Assembly (NCBI RefSeq): GCF_963674565.1 | Contig: NZ_OY771430.1 | Coordinates: 1,054,001 to 1,118,000, forward strand | Length of the DNA: 64,000 nt | Direction: 5' to 3' | Origin: an uncultured Carboxylicivirga sp. | Lineage (GTDB): Bacteria; Bacteroidota; Bacteroidia; Bacteroidales; Marinilabiliaceae | Shown: in pieces, positions 51,458-58,872 of the stretch | Layout: the number at the start of each line of letters is the position of its first letter | Position numbering within the stretch: position 1 is the stretch's first letter | The notes under the pieces: model-generated | What the model saw: the letters and a program-made list of their open reading frames with translations, nothing else | The model's database searches: none | Told to the model about the DNA's origin: nothing | Translations under genes and position numbers: made by a program

Positions 51458-53014
51458 ATGAAAAAAATTGGGATTGGTTTATGTCTTGTTGTGCTATTGG
51501 GAAGTTGTGGCCTTTCCGGTAAGAGCGATAAGAAATTACCACGCGTAGCCATTGCCGGACTGGCAATCGAATCAAGTACATTTTCCCCGGCACAGTCTGA
51601 TGTAGAAGCCTTTCGAACACGAAGAGGCGATGAAATTTATTCGTATTACACTTTTATGGATGCCGATTCGGCTACCCGTCAACGTGCTGAATATTTTCCA
51701 ACATTACGCGGACATGCTATTCCAGGAGGAATTGTTACTCGCGAAGCGTATGAGACTTTGGTGACTGAAACGCTGGAGCGATTGAAGAAAGATCTTCCTT
51801 ACGATGGATTGTTTTTTGATATTCATGGAGCCATGAGTGTGGTTGGCTTGGATGATCCGGAAGGTGATTTTATCGAAAGAGTTCGTGAAGTGGTTGGTTA
51901 TGATTGTATTATTTCAACCTGTATGGATTTGCATGGTAATGTGTCGTGGCGATTGGCTGAAAATACCGATCTGATGACTTGTTATCGTTTGGCTCCACAC
52001 GAAGATTCAATGGATTCAAAACGCCGTGCTTTGGTTAACCTTTTAGACCGGTTGGAAAGTGGTAAAGGAAAACCAGCTTATAAAGCCTGGATACCAGTAC
52101 CTATTTTATTACCTGGCGAGAAAACAAGTACACGTATAGAACCGGGTAAGAGTTTGTACGCAAAAGTACCAACAATTGCCGATCAGGAAGGTGTGGTTGA
52201 TGCAGCCATCTGGGTTGGATATGCCTGGGCTGACGAACCGCGCAATCGTGCATATGTAATGGTAGTGGGTGACGATAAGACTAAAGTCACTGAAGGAGCT
52301 GAGTATTTGGCTAAATCATTCTGGGATGTTAGGAGACAGTTTGAATTTGTGGCTCCTGTAGCTTCATTGGAAGAGAGTTTGGATATGGCTGTTAAAAGCG
52401 ATAAAAAACCTTTTATCATCAGTGATATGGGGGATAATCCAACAGCTGGTGGGGCAGGTGATGTTACCTGGACGTTGACAGAGATATTGAAACGACTTGA
52501 ATTCCAAAAGGCAGATGGTCCTCATATGATTTATGCGTCGATACCAGGGCCTGATTTTGTTGCCAAAGCAATTGAAATTGGTGAAGGAGGAAAAATTGAC
52601 GCTGTTGCAGGAGCAAAGGTCGATAGTCGTTTTGCACCTCCTGTTCGATTGAACGGAACCATTAAAAAGATTGTTCAGGGTGATAAAAATGCAGATGTAG
52701 AGGTAGTTGTTCAGGTGGGAAGTGTTGATGTAATTGTTACCGGAAGACGTAAGCCTTATCATTATGAGCATGATTTTACCAACTTGGGATTGTATCCTCG
52801 CGAAGCTGATATTTTAGTTGTTAAGATCGGATATCTTGTGCCGGAATTATATAATATGCGTGGCGATTGGATTATGGCTTTAACGCCGGGTGGTGTCGAT
52901 CAGGACTTGGAACGATTGGGTTATAAGAGAATTCATCGTCCAATGTTTCCTTTGGATAAAGACATGGAAGATCCGGATTTAAGTGCTCAGCTTGTGCCTG
53001 TTTCGGGTTCATAG
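51458..53014 (+). CDS. M81-family (MlrC-like) metallopeptidase, lipoprotein
   Basis: A 518-residue protein. The N-terminus ends in LLGSCG, a lipobox with Cys17, so it should be a lipid-anchored periplasmic or surface protein. The MlrC/M81 blocks are GLAIESSTFSP, LFFDIHGAMSVVGLDDPEG, STCMDLHGNVSWRLAENTD and CYRLAPHEDSMDS, whose His and Asp residues bind zinc. The C-terminal MlrC domain begins DMGDNPTAGGAGD. MlrC opens linear peptides derived from microcystin; most family members have unknown substrates. Membrane anchoring of an M81 enzyme fits a scavenging role. Confidence 0.9.
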   Translation: MKKIGIGLCLVVLLGSCGLSGKSDKKLPRVAIAGLAIESSTFSPAQSDVEAFRTRRGDEIYSYYTFMDADSATRQRAEYFPTLRGHAIPGGIVTREAYETLVTETLERLKKDLPYDGLFFDIHGAMSVVGLDDPEGDFIERVREVVGYDCIISTCMDLHGNVSWRLAENTDLMTCYRLAPHEDSMDSKRRALVNLLDRLESGKGKPAYKAWIPVPILLPGEKTSTRIEPGKSLYAKVPTIADQEGVVDAAIWVGYAWADEPRNRAYVMVVGDDKTKVTEGAEYLAKSFWDVRRQFEFVAPVASLEESLDMAVKSDKKPFIISDMGDNPTAGGAGDVTWTLTEILKRLEFQKADGPHMIYASIPGPDFVAKAIEIGEGGKIDAVAGAKVDSRFAPPVRLNGTIKKIVQGDKNADVEVVVQVGSVDVIVTGRRKPYHYEHDFTNLGLYPREADILVVKIGYLVPELYNMRGDWIMALTPGGVDQDLERLGYKRIHRPMFPLDKDMEDPDLSAQLVPVSGS

Positions 53015-53054
53015 AAATAAAGTTTCCATTTAGGAAATCCAGATTATTTATTTT

Positions 53055-53135
53055 AACCACAGATTACGCAAATTATCACAGAAATGGTTTTCCTTGGGAA
53101 AAGTGAATTGTTAATTAGTGTAATCTGTGGTTTTT
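53055..53135. repeat. Long imperfect hairpin (terminator-like repeat)
   Basis: A perfect 13-bp pair (53055-53067 with 53120-53132) encloses a partly paired interior, and five Ts follow (53131-53135). The arm AACCACAGATTAC resembles a CACAGATTA-type repeat common in Bacteroidota intergenic DNA. It may also end the M81 transcript. Confidence 0.6.
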
Positions 53136-53268
53136 ACGTTTTTAGCCTGATTTTATAGGTAGCTAGTAATTATTTGGATAGTAATGGAAGTTACTTCTGA
53201 CTACAGCCTTAAAACTACTGCCTAATATTTAAACATCCTTCCTTAATCGTTGTTGGTTTAAAAATATC

Positions 53269-53276
53269 TATTTTTG
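53269..53276 (+). promoter_or_regulatory. Candidate -7 promoter element for the MFS gene
   Basis: TATTTTTG matches TAnnTTTG exactly, 18 bp before ATG 53294, predicting a very short leader. Confidence 0.6.
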
Positions 53277-53293
53277 CAGCCTCAAAACAAAAC

Positions 53294-54571
53294 ATGCAAG
53301 CACTAAATGATTTAAACCAAACCGAGAAGAAAGCCTTTAGATATCATATCTTCTACAGTATTATGGAAGGTGTGGCTAACGGAGCCTTGGTGTTAAATGA
53401 ATTTATTTTCATTAAATCCTTACAGGGTTCGAATGTACAACTGGCTTTCTTGTTCCAGTTCAGTATGGTAGTGTTTCTATTTGCCATGTTGGCTAATGAA
53501 ATAATGCGCCGTTACTCCAATCGGAAAAAGTTTCTCAGAATTTCGGGTATCATAACGCGTTTACCTTTGGTGGGATTTGCACTGTTTCCAAATGTTCATG
53601 GTAAAGGATTGGATCCTATTTATCATTACCTCTTTTTGGCTGTTTTTTTGTTGTTTTATACCTCAAAAATTACGGTGATACCTTCTGTTAATCAGTATTT
53701 AAAAGGTAACTACAGGCATGAGAACTTTGGAAAACTGTTTGGTTATGCTACTACTGTAAACAAAGTAGCCATCATGTCTTCCACATTTATAACTGGTTTA
53801 TTGCTCGACTTTGATCCCAATTCATACAAATGGTTTTATCCATTGGTTGGAATTTTTGGTGTTATTTCTGTTTTTCAGCTCACTAAAATGGAATTCGTAC
53901 AAAATTTTCAGATGCCAACTAAACCATTGTGGTCAGCTATTGGTGGTTCTTTCATAAGAATCTGGAGTATTTTGAAGATAAATAAACCATTTCGTCATCT
54001 TGAATATGGTTTTATGATGTATGGTTTTGCCTGGATGAGTACACATGCAGTTATTACCATTTTTTACAAAGAAGCTCTTGATTTAAACTATTCATCTGTA
54101 GCTTTCTATAATAATGCTTTTAATCTGGTTGCGATTATTTTTTTACCCTTGTTTGGTAAATTAATTGGTTCACGCGATCCACGCAGATTTGCTATAATAA
54201 CTTTTGGAGCCTTGATGTTATTCATCGTATTTACAGGTTTAACTGAGTATGTTCAATTCCATACTGAAATACTGGGTATTAAAATCTATTATATTTTGCT
54301 GTTGGCTGTGTTCTTCAATGGAATTTTTATGGGAAGCATGCCCATTTTGTGGGGAATAGGTAGTAGTTATTTTTGTAAATCTGATGAAGCGGCCGATTAT
54401 CAGTCGGTACATTTATTTCTTACAGGTTTAAGAGCTTCAGTTGCACCTATTATCGGTATTCAGCTATATGAGTTGATGGGTTTCAGCACTGCATTTGGTT
54501 TTGGAATAGTATTTCTTACTATAGCAATTTTGTTTATGATCTATTCAGAACGAAATTTTCCAAGAAACTAG
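53294..54571 (+). CDS. Major facilitator superfamily transporter
   Basis: A 425-residue membrane protein with about 12 helices in two sets of six. The first helix pair is joined by EIMRRYSNRKKFLRISG, the conserved basic loop between helices 2 and 3 of MFS proteins. The second half begins near residue 215. No motif points to a substrate. N-terminal VANGALVLNEFIFIKSLQGS resembles MFS proteins of unknown function common in Bacteroidota. It stands alone with its own promoter. Confidence 0.82.
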   Translation: MQALNDLNQTEKKAFRYHIFYSIMEGVANGALVLNEFIFIKSLQGSNVQLAFLFQFSMVVFLFAMLANEIMRRYSNRKKFLRISGIITRLPLVGFALFPNVHGKGLDPIYHYLFLAVFLLFYTSKITVIPSVNQYLKGNYRHENFGKLFGYATTVNKVAIMSSTFITGLLLDFDPNSYKWFYPLVGIFGVISVFQLTKMEFVQNFQMPTKPLWSAIGGSFIRIWSILKINKPFRHLEYGFMMYGFAWMSTHAVITIFYKEALDLNYSSVAFYNNAFNLVAIIFLPLFGKLIGSRDPRRFAIITFGALMLFIVFTGLTEYVQFHTEILGIKIYYILLLAVFFNGIFMGSMPILWGIGSSYFCKSDEAADYQSVHLFLTGLRASVAPIIGIQLYELMGFSTAFGFGIVFLTIAILFMIYSERNFPRN

Positions 54572-54720
54572 AAAAACAGATTTGTATTGTACCAGAATGT
54601 AAGGAGTTGGAAAGCTTACTACTTTTTTGTTGAACGTATCTTGTGTTTGCTTTTATTAATTATTAGATTATAAGTAGGTTAAAGCCTTGTTTTGATTTCT
54701 GGCATTGTTTCTGTTGTATT

Positions 54721-54735
54721 CTGATTTTAAATCAG
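54721..54735. promoter_or_regulatory. 15-nt palindrome before a small gene
   Basis: CTGATTT and AAATCAG flank a single T, ending 7 bp before the start codon at 54743. It may be an operator or a leader hairpin. Confidence 0.35.
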
Positions 54736-54742
54736 GAATGCT

Positions 54743-54970
54743 ATGCGCAACCAAAAAAATAGTGAAATACTGATCTTCCTAAAAGAAAGTGAACTGGCTG
54801 ACAAGCGTTTTTATATCTTTCAGAATGAGTTGGGGGAACTGAGGGCCGTGGAGTCAGTTAAATTTAATCTTACAGAATTAAATCCGGGAGATAAACTAAC
54901 TGCGGAGGTTTTTCATAAAGGATGCGCAGGACGGGAGATTCATCAAATTACAAAAATGAACGATTGCTAA
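54743..54970 (+). CDS. Small hypothetical protein
   Basis: A 75-residue protein from ATG 54743. No family was recognised. It has two Cys residues (KGCAGREIHQ and the terminal DC) and a compact beta-like pattern (EILIFLKESELADKRFYIF, then LTAEVFHKG). There is no signal peptide. Coding status rests on length, plausible composition and a following hairpin, so it is tentative. It converges with a secreted hypothetical gene. Confidence 0.5.
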   Translation: MRNQKNSEILIFLKESELADKRFYIFQNELGELRAVESVKFNLTELNPGDKLTAEVFHKGCAGREIHQITKMNDC

Positions 54971-54972
54971 AT

Positions 54973-55008
54973 AAAAAAGCAGCCTACCAATAAATTGATA
55001 AACTGCTT
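54973..55008 (-). terminator. Weak hairpin with T run on the minus strand
   Basis: AAGCAG (54977-54982) and CTGCTT (55003-55008) form a 6-bp stem with a 20-nt loop. On the minus strand it is followed by a T tract, suiting the hypothetical gene at 55032. Confidence 0.4.
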
Positions 55009-55031
55009 CAACTATAGGTTAGTTTTAAAAA

Positions 55032-55487
55032 TTATTTCTTCTTAAAAAGAAAGACTGTTCGACGCTGAGCATTGGGTGTACCAATAATATTATTGATATA
55101 GTCTTCTTTTTCAGTCATTTCACCGCTGCGCTGAATAAATCCTTTGCCTTTAGGCATACAATATGACCATGATCCTGATTGCGAACAATCACCCCATGAA
55201 TCAACTAATACTATGGTATGACGTTCAACTGAGATGATGGTGTATTCATATTTCTTAGCAAGGTCAAATACTTCCTTAGCATTCGAATTGTTTATAACAA
55301 GCATCGTATCGGCCTGATGAGCAGCAAGCTGATTAATGTTGGCAATCGGTCTGTCTGCATTAAGCTTTGCATCAGAAAGGTTTAATACTTTGCTAAAAAA
55401 TGTGCTTACTTTTTCTGCATTTGTTTGTGCATTTAAATACCCTGGTAACATCACTCCAAAGAGTATTAAAAGTCTGAATAGTTTCAT
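55032..55487 (-). CDS. Small secreted hypothetical protein
   Basis: A 151-residue protein with a clear signal peptide (about 1-20, ending LNAQ). The mature part has a pair of Cys in WGDCSQSGSWSYCMPKGKGF that may form a disulfide, and a Lys-rich C-terminus (FLFKKK). The frame runs across a well-delimited region with normal codon use. No family is recognised. Periplasmic or surface location is likely. Confidence 0.7.
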   Translation of the reverse strand: MKLFRLLILFGVMLPGYLNAQTNAEKVSTFFSKVLNLSDAKLNADRPIANINQLAAHQADTMLVINNSNAKEVFDLAKKYEYTIISVERHTIVLVDSWGDCSQSGSWSYCMPKGKGFIQRSGEMTEKEDYINNIIGTPNAQRRTVFLFKKK

Positions 55488-55630
55488 AGGTTGTTTTATG
55501 TATATTTATTCTTTCCGTTCATAATTACGCGAATCAAACCAAAAAGTTATAAAAACCTTAATTTAGCTATGCTGTTTGAACATTTTAGTATCTTGTTGTT
55601 TCAAATGGAGAGATAAACCCAAAGAAAAAA

Positions 55631-56719
55631 ATGATGAAAAAGTTATTATCGATAGTTCTAACTGTTTTGGTTGGTTTGAGTGCTTGTGTTCAAACTAAAA
55701 AAGACTCTGAAATACAGGGTAGTGTTTTTTATCTTGGAACTTATACCGAGGGGGAAAGTGAAGGTATTTATAAGTATTTACTCGATGATGAAGGTGTAAT
55801 TCATGCAAAGGGCTTAATGGCTAAGGCTGATAATCCTTCTTACCTGGCATTTAGTAAAGACAGAAAAGTGCTCTTTGCAGTTGATGAAATAAACAGAGAC
55901 AGCACAGGTGAAGTAAGATCATATAGTGTTGGCGAAGATACTCTGCAGCTGATTTCAGTAACTTCCAGTGGAGGAGCACATCCCTGTCATGTTAGTGTAA
56001 GTGATGATGGTCAGGTAGTTGTTGCCAATTACACCGGAGGTAATCTGGGTTGGCTTTCGGCAACCAAGGATGGCTTGCTCTCTAATTTATTGTCAGTTAC
56101 ACAGCACGAAGGGTCTGGTCCAACAGATCGTCAGTTGGCTCCTCATGCTCATTCAGCATGGTTTGTGGGTGATGAAGTGATTAGTTGTGATCTGGGGACG
56201 GATGAGTTATGGATTTATGACAAACTATTCAATTTGAAAGAAAAAGTGGCTATGACTCCGGGTGCAGGACCTCGTCACCTGTGTGCTCACCCTAATGGGG
56301 AATGGCTATATGTTGTAAATGAATTAAACAACACGGTTACCAGGGTGGCAAAGAAAGATGATCAATGGGAAGCGGCTGAAAGTATCGGTACTTTACCTGA
56401 AGATTTTGAAGGAGATAGTTTTTGTGCTGATATTCATATTTCTTCTGATGGAAGATTTGTATACGCTTCAAATCGTGGACATAATAGTATTGCAATCTTT
56501 TCAGTGGGAGCAGAGGGAGATTTGAGCTTACTGGCAAATGAATCAGTCAGGGGCGATCATCCACGAAATTTTGCATTATCACCCGATGAAAAGTTCTTGT
56601 TGGTTGCCAATAAAAATTCGCAAAACATAGTGGTGTTTAACAGAAATGCCGAAACCGGGTTGTTGACGTTTGTGAGTGAGATACAAGCTCTTTCTCCGGT
56701 TTGTATTTTGTTTGAATAA
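55631..56719 (+). CDS. Lactonase-family seven-bladed propeller lipoprotein
   Basis: A 362-residue protein (a second ATG follows at once). The N-terminus ends GLSAC, a lipobox with Cys19. The rest forms repeats of about 50 residues, such as VFYLGTYTEGESEGIYKYLL, PCHVSVSDDGQVVVANYTGG, PRHLCAHPNGEWLYVVNELN and FVYASNRGHNSIAIFSV, the 6-phosphogluconolactonase (YbhE/Pgl) propeller pattern. Cytosolic relatives hydrolyse 6-phosphogluconolactone. A lipid-anchored envelope copy more likely acts on another sugar lactone. Confidence 0.9.
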   Translation: MMKKLLSIVLTVLVGLSACVQTKKDSEIQGSVFYLGTYTEGESEGIYKYLLDDEGVIHAKGLMAKADNPSYLAFSKDRKVLFAVDEINRDSTGEVRSYSVGEDTLQLISVTSSGGAHPCHVSVSDDGQVVVANYTGGNLGWLSATKDGLLSNLLSVTQHEGSGPTDRQLAPHAHSAWFVGDEVISCDLGTDELWIYDKLFNLKEKVAMTPGAGPRHLCAHPNGEWLYVVNELNNTVTRVAKKDDQWEAAESIGTLPEDFEGDSFCADIHISSDGRFVYASNRGHNSIAIFSVGAEGDLSLLANESVRGDHPRNFALSPDEKFLLVANKNSQNIVVFNRNAETGLLTFVSEIQALSPVCILFE

Positions 56720-56730
56720 CGGCTTTCACA

Positions 56731-56778
56731 CCGGGTGCGACTTCAAGTTGTGCCCGTTGTCAGTCAAGTCGCGTCCGG
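56731..56778. repeat. REP-like palindrome upstream of the RAYT gene
   Basis: An inner 23-nt palindrome (56733-56755) begins GGGTGCGACTT. An outer pair, CCGGGTGCGACTT (56731-56743) with AAGTCGCGTCCGG (56766-56778), matches at 11 of 13 positions. A sister element follows the transposase gene at 57421. Confidence 0.75.
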
Positions 56779-56812
56779 AGTGAAATTATCCGATTTATTA
56801 TATCCTTAAGCT

Positions 56813-57412
56813 ATGAACTTCGAAAAAGGTCATCTGTACCATATCTACAATCAGGGAAATAATAGACAGGCTATCTTCTTTAAATCCGAAAACTACCTGT
56901 ATTTTCTCCAGAAGATACGAACTCATCTGTTACCCTATTGCGATGTTCTGGCCTGGTGTCTGATGCCAAATCATTTTCATTTAATGGTAAGGGTTAATGT
57001 TATTGAAACTCACCTGATGACTCGAAGTCATCAGGTGAGTAAAAAGCTTAGCTTAAACAACTCCATTGCCACAATGCTCCGTTCTTATACACGTGCAATA
57101 AATAAGCAGGAAGATACAAGTGGCTCCTTGTTTCGCCAAAAAACCAAAGCCATATGCCTTACTTGTCCCAATGGTGTTGCTCCATCATTTTACAATACCA
57201 ATGCCGGAGCTTTAATTAACATAGAACAACCAGAGGAACAATATCCGCAACAGTGTTATTCATACATCTTAAATAACCCTGTAAAGGCCGGCTTAGTTAG
57301 CAGAGCTATTGATTGGGAATATTCATCGGCAAAGGATGTTGCTGGCTGGCGTAAGGGAAGTATTATTAACCGGGATGTTATTGAGGATTACGGTTTGGTT
57401 TTTCTTATCTAA
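56813..57412 (+). CDS. REP-associated tyrosine transposase (RAYT, Y1_Tnp family)
   Basis: A 199-residue HUH single-strand transposase. HLYHIYNQGNNRQAIFFKSE opens the domain, CLMPNHFHLMVRV contains the His-x-His metal pair, and SYILNNPVKAGLVSRAIDW carries the likely nucleophilic Tyr. RAYTs are single-copy chromosomal proteins that move REP palindromes rather than themselves. Matching REP-like palindromes lie 57 bp upstream and 8 bp downstream. A perfect palindrome (57008-57040) lies inside the gene, adding THLMTRSHQVSKK in frame. The gene is otherwise uninterrupted and may be active. Confidence 0.88.
   Translation: MNFEKGHLYHIYNQGNNRQAIFFKSENYLYFLQKIRTHLLPYCDVLAWCLMPNHFHLMVRVNVIETHLMTRSHQVSKKLSLNNSIATMLRSYTRAINKQEDTSGSLFRQKTKAICLTCPNGVAPSFYNTNAGALINIEQPEEQYPQQCYSYILNNPVKAGLVSRAIDWEYSSAKDVAGWRKGSIINRDVIEDYGLVFLI
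57008..57040. repeat. Perfect palindrome inside the RAYT gene
   Basis: A 15-bp perfect stem with a 3-nt loop, arms 57008-57022 and 57026-57040. Its centre, GACTCGAAGTC, is on the other strand GACTTCGAGTC, close to GACTTTGAGTC in the downstream REP. The length keeps the reading frame. Confidence 0.85.
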
Positions 57413-57420
57413 TATATCCG

Positions 57421-57443
57421 GGGTGCGACTTTGAGTCGCGCCC
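57421..57443. repeat. REP-like palindrome downstream of the RAYT gene
   Basis: A 23-nt hairpin with arms 57421-57430 and 57434-57443 and one G-T pair, beginning GGGTGCGACTT exactly like the upstream copy and in the same orientation. Confidence 0.8.
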
Positions 57444-57493
57444 TGGATCAATCAGATGCGATCCTTATAATTAACCATTCACCATTAACCATT

Positions 57494-57509
57494 CCCGATA
57501 GCTATCGGG
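57494..57509 (+). repeat. 16-nt perfect palindrome, terminator-like
   Basis: CCCGATAGCTATCGGG is fully self-complementary and is followed by a T-rich tail (57511-57520). It may end the RAYT transcript. Similar palindromes are, as recalled, frequent in Bacteroidota intergenic DNA. Confidence 0.65.
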
Positions 57510-57539
57510 CTTTTCCTTTTGCCTTTTAACTTTCTGGGC

Positions 57540-57547
57540 TATCTTTG
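57540..57547 (+). promoter_or_regulatory. Candidate -7 promoter element for the M48 protease gene
   Basis: TATCTTTG matches TAnnTTTG exactly. A TTTTG lies 18 bp upstream as a possible -33 element, and ATG 57568 follows after 20 bp. Confidence 0.6.
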
Positions 57548-57567
57548 CATGCTTAAAAACTAAAAAG

Positions 57568-58803
57568 ATGACTTCACAAACAATGTATTATATAATTCTG
57601 GCCATTTTGGTTGTTCAGTTTGTATTTGATCAATGGATGGAATGGTTAAATAAAACCCGCTGGCAAGCCGAATTACCTGCTGAACTGGAAGGTATTTATG
57701 AAGCTGAGAAATACACCAAACAACACGAATACCGTAAGGCCAATTATGGATTTGGTGTTTTAAGCGATGTATTCAGTTTTGTAGTAATGATTGTTTTTCT
57801 GATGGCCGGAGGGTTTGCACTTGTAAATGGCTGGGTGATGAACTGGAGTGAAAACACCATTGTTCAATCGTTGCTTTTCTTTGCTGTTATAGGCTTTGGC
57901 TCCAGCATAATTGGTATCCCGTTTAGTATTTACGGAACTTTTGTTATTGAAGAACGCTTCGGGTTTAATAAAACCACTCCCAAAACGTTTGTGTTGGATA
58001 TATTTAAATCGATGTTAGTTACAGCTTTGATCGGTGGACCATTACTGGCTGTTATCATGTGGATTTATTCAGTTGCCGGATCGTATTTTTGGCTATACGC
58101 CTGGATGGTTTCCAGTGCCTTTATGATTTTTATGACCATGTTTTATACCTCACTGATATTGCCTTTATTCAATAAACAAAAACCATTGGAAGAAGGTGAA
58201 TTGAGAGATGCTCTTGAAGCATTCTCGAAAAAAGCAGGTTTTAAACTCGATAATATTTTTGTTATGGATGGCTCAAAACGCAGTACTAAGGCAAATGCCT
58301 TTTTCAGTGGATTGGGAGCTAAAAAGCGAATTGTTCTTTATGATACCTTGATTAATGATTTAAAAACCGATGAGATTGTTGCCGTATTGGCTCATGAAGT
58401 AGGGCATTATAAGTTAAAACATACTTTGTGGGGAACTTTAACCGGAGTGTTGCAGACTGGTGTTATTCTGTTTGTTTTTGGTTTAGTGGTAGGATCTCCT
58501 TTGCTATCTCAGGCGTTAGGAGTGGAGGAGCCCAATTTTCATATCGGAATGCTGGCTTTTGGTTTATTGTATTCACCTGTTTCGTTTGTAACCGGTATTA
58601 TCATGTCGGTAGTTTCGCGTAAAAATGAATATGCAGCAGATGCTTATGCAGCCGGGTTTCAATTGGGTGATCATTTGATTAGTGGCCTAAAAACCATCTC
58701 TGTAAATGCCTTGAGTAATTTAACTCCGCATCCTTTGTATGTATTCTTTCATTATTCGCATCCGCCATTGCTGGAGCGCATTAAAGCAATTCGAAATAAG
58801 TAA
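57568..58803 (+). CDS. Ste24-type M48 membrane metalloprotease
   Basis: A 411-residue protein with about seven membrane helices. The zinc site is VLAHEVGHYKLKH (H-E-x-x-H), with the third ligand probably in SRKNEYAADAYAAGF. The N-terminal region and the segment FKLDNIFVMDGSKRSTKANA are typical of the CAAX-protease Ste24 group rather than HtpX. It is expected to cut misfolded or membrane-lodged proteins, as shown for relatives. It has its own promoter and lies upstream of cinA. Confidence 0.93.
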   Translation: MTSQTMYYIILAILVVQFVFDQWMEWLNKTRWQAELPAELEGIYEAEKYTKQHEYRKANYGFGVLSDVFSFVVMIVFLMAGGFALVNGWVMNWSENTIVQSLLFFAVIGFGSSIIGIPFSIYGTFVIEERFGFNKTTPKTFVLDIFKSMLVTALIGGPLLAVIMWIYSVAGSYFWLYAWMVSSAFMIFMTMFYTSLILPLFNKQKPLEEGELRDALEAFSKKAGFKLDNIFVMDGSKRSTKANAFFSGLGAKKRIVLYDTLINDLKTDEIVAVLAHEVGHYKLKHTLWGTLTGVLQTGVILFVFGLVVGSPLLSQALGVEEPNFHIGMLAFGLLYSPVSFVTGIIMSVVSRKNEYAADAYAAGFQLGDHLISGLKTISVNALSNLTPHPLYVFFHYSHPPLLERIKAIRNK

Positions 58804-58828
58804 AACTGTAACTTTGTAATATATGGAA

Positions 58829-58862
58829 GTTTCGGACTTTGCACTTCGAACTTCGGACTAAC
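58829..58862. repeat. Degenerate microrepeat upstream of cinA
   Basis: The unit CTTCGGACT occurs with variations (TTCGGACTTTG, CACTTCGAA, CTTCGGACT) three times in about 33 bp. Other genes in the window have different short units in the same place relative to their starts. Confidence 0.5.
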
Positions 58863-58872
58863 TTTTCTGGAA

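Noticed and set aside
51234..51620. 128-codon minus-strand open frame between lgt and the M81 gene
   Set aside because: It overlaps the 5' part of the M81 gene and a terminator, has an unusual Arg/Gln/Tyr-rich composition and no signal or domain.
52364..52771. 135-codon minus-strand open frame inside the M81 gene
   Set aside because: Antisense to conserved MlrC domain codons; no independent start signals.
56813..57412. Complete IS200/IS605 insertion sequence
   Set aside because: The protein is RAYT-like and the flanks are REP palindromes, not IS200 ends; no tnpB is present and the gene is probably domesticated.
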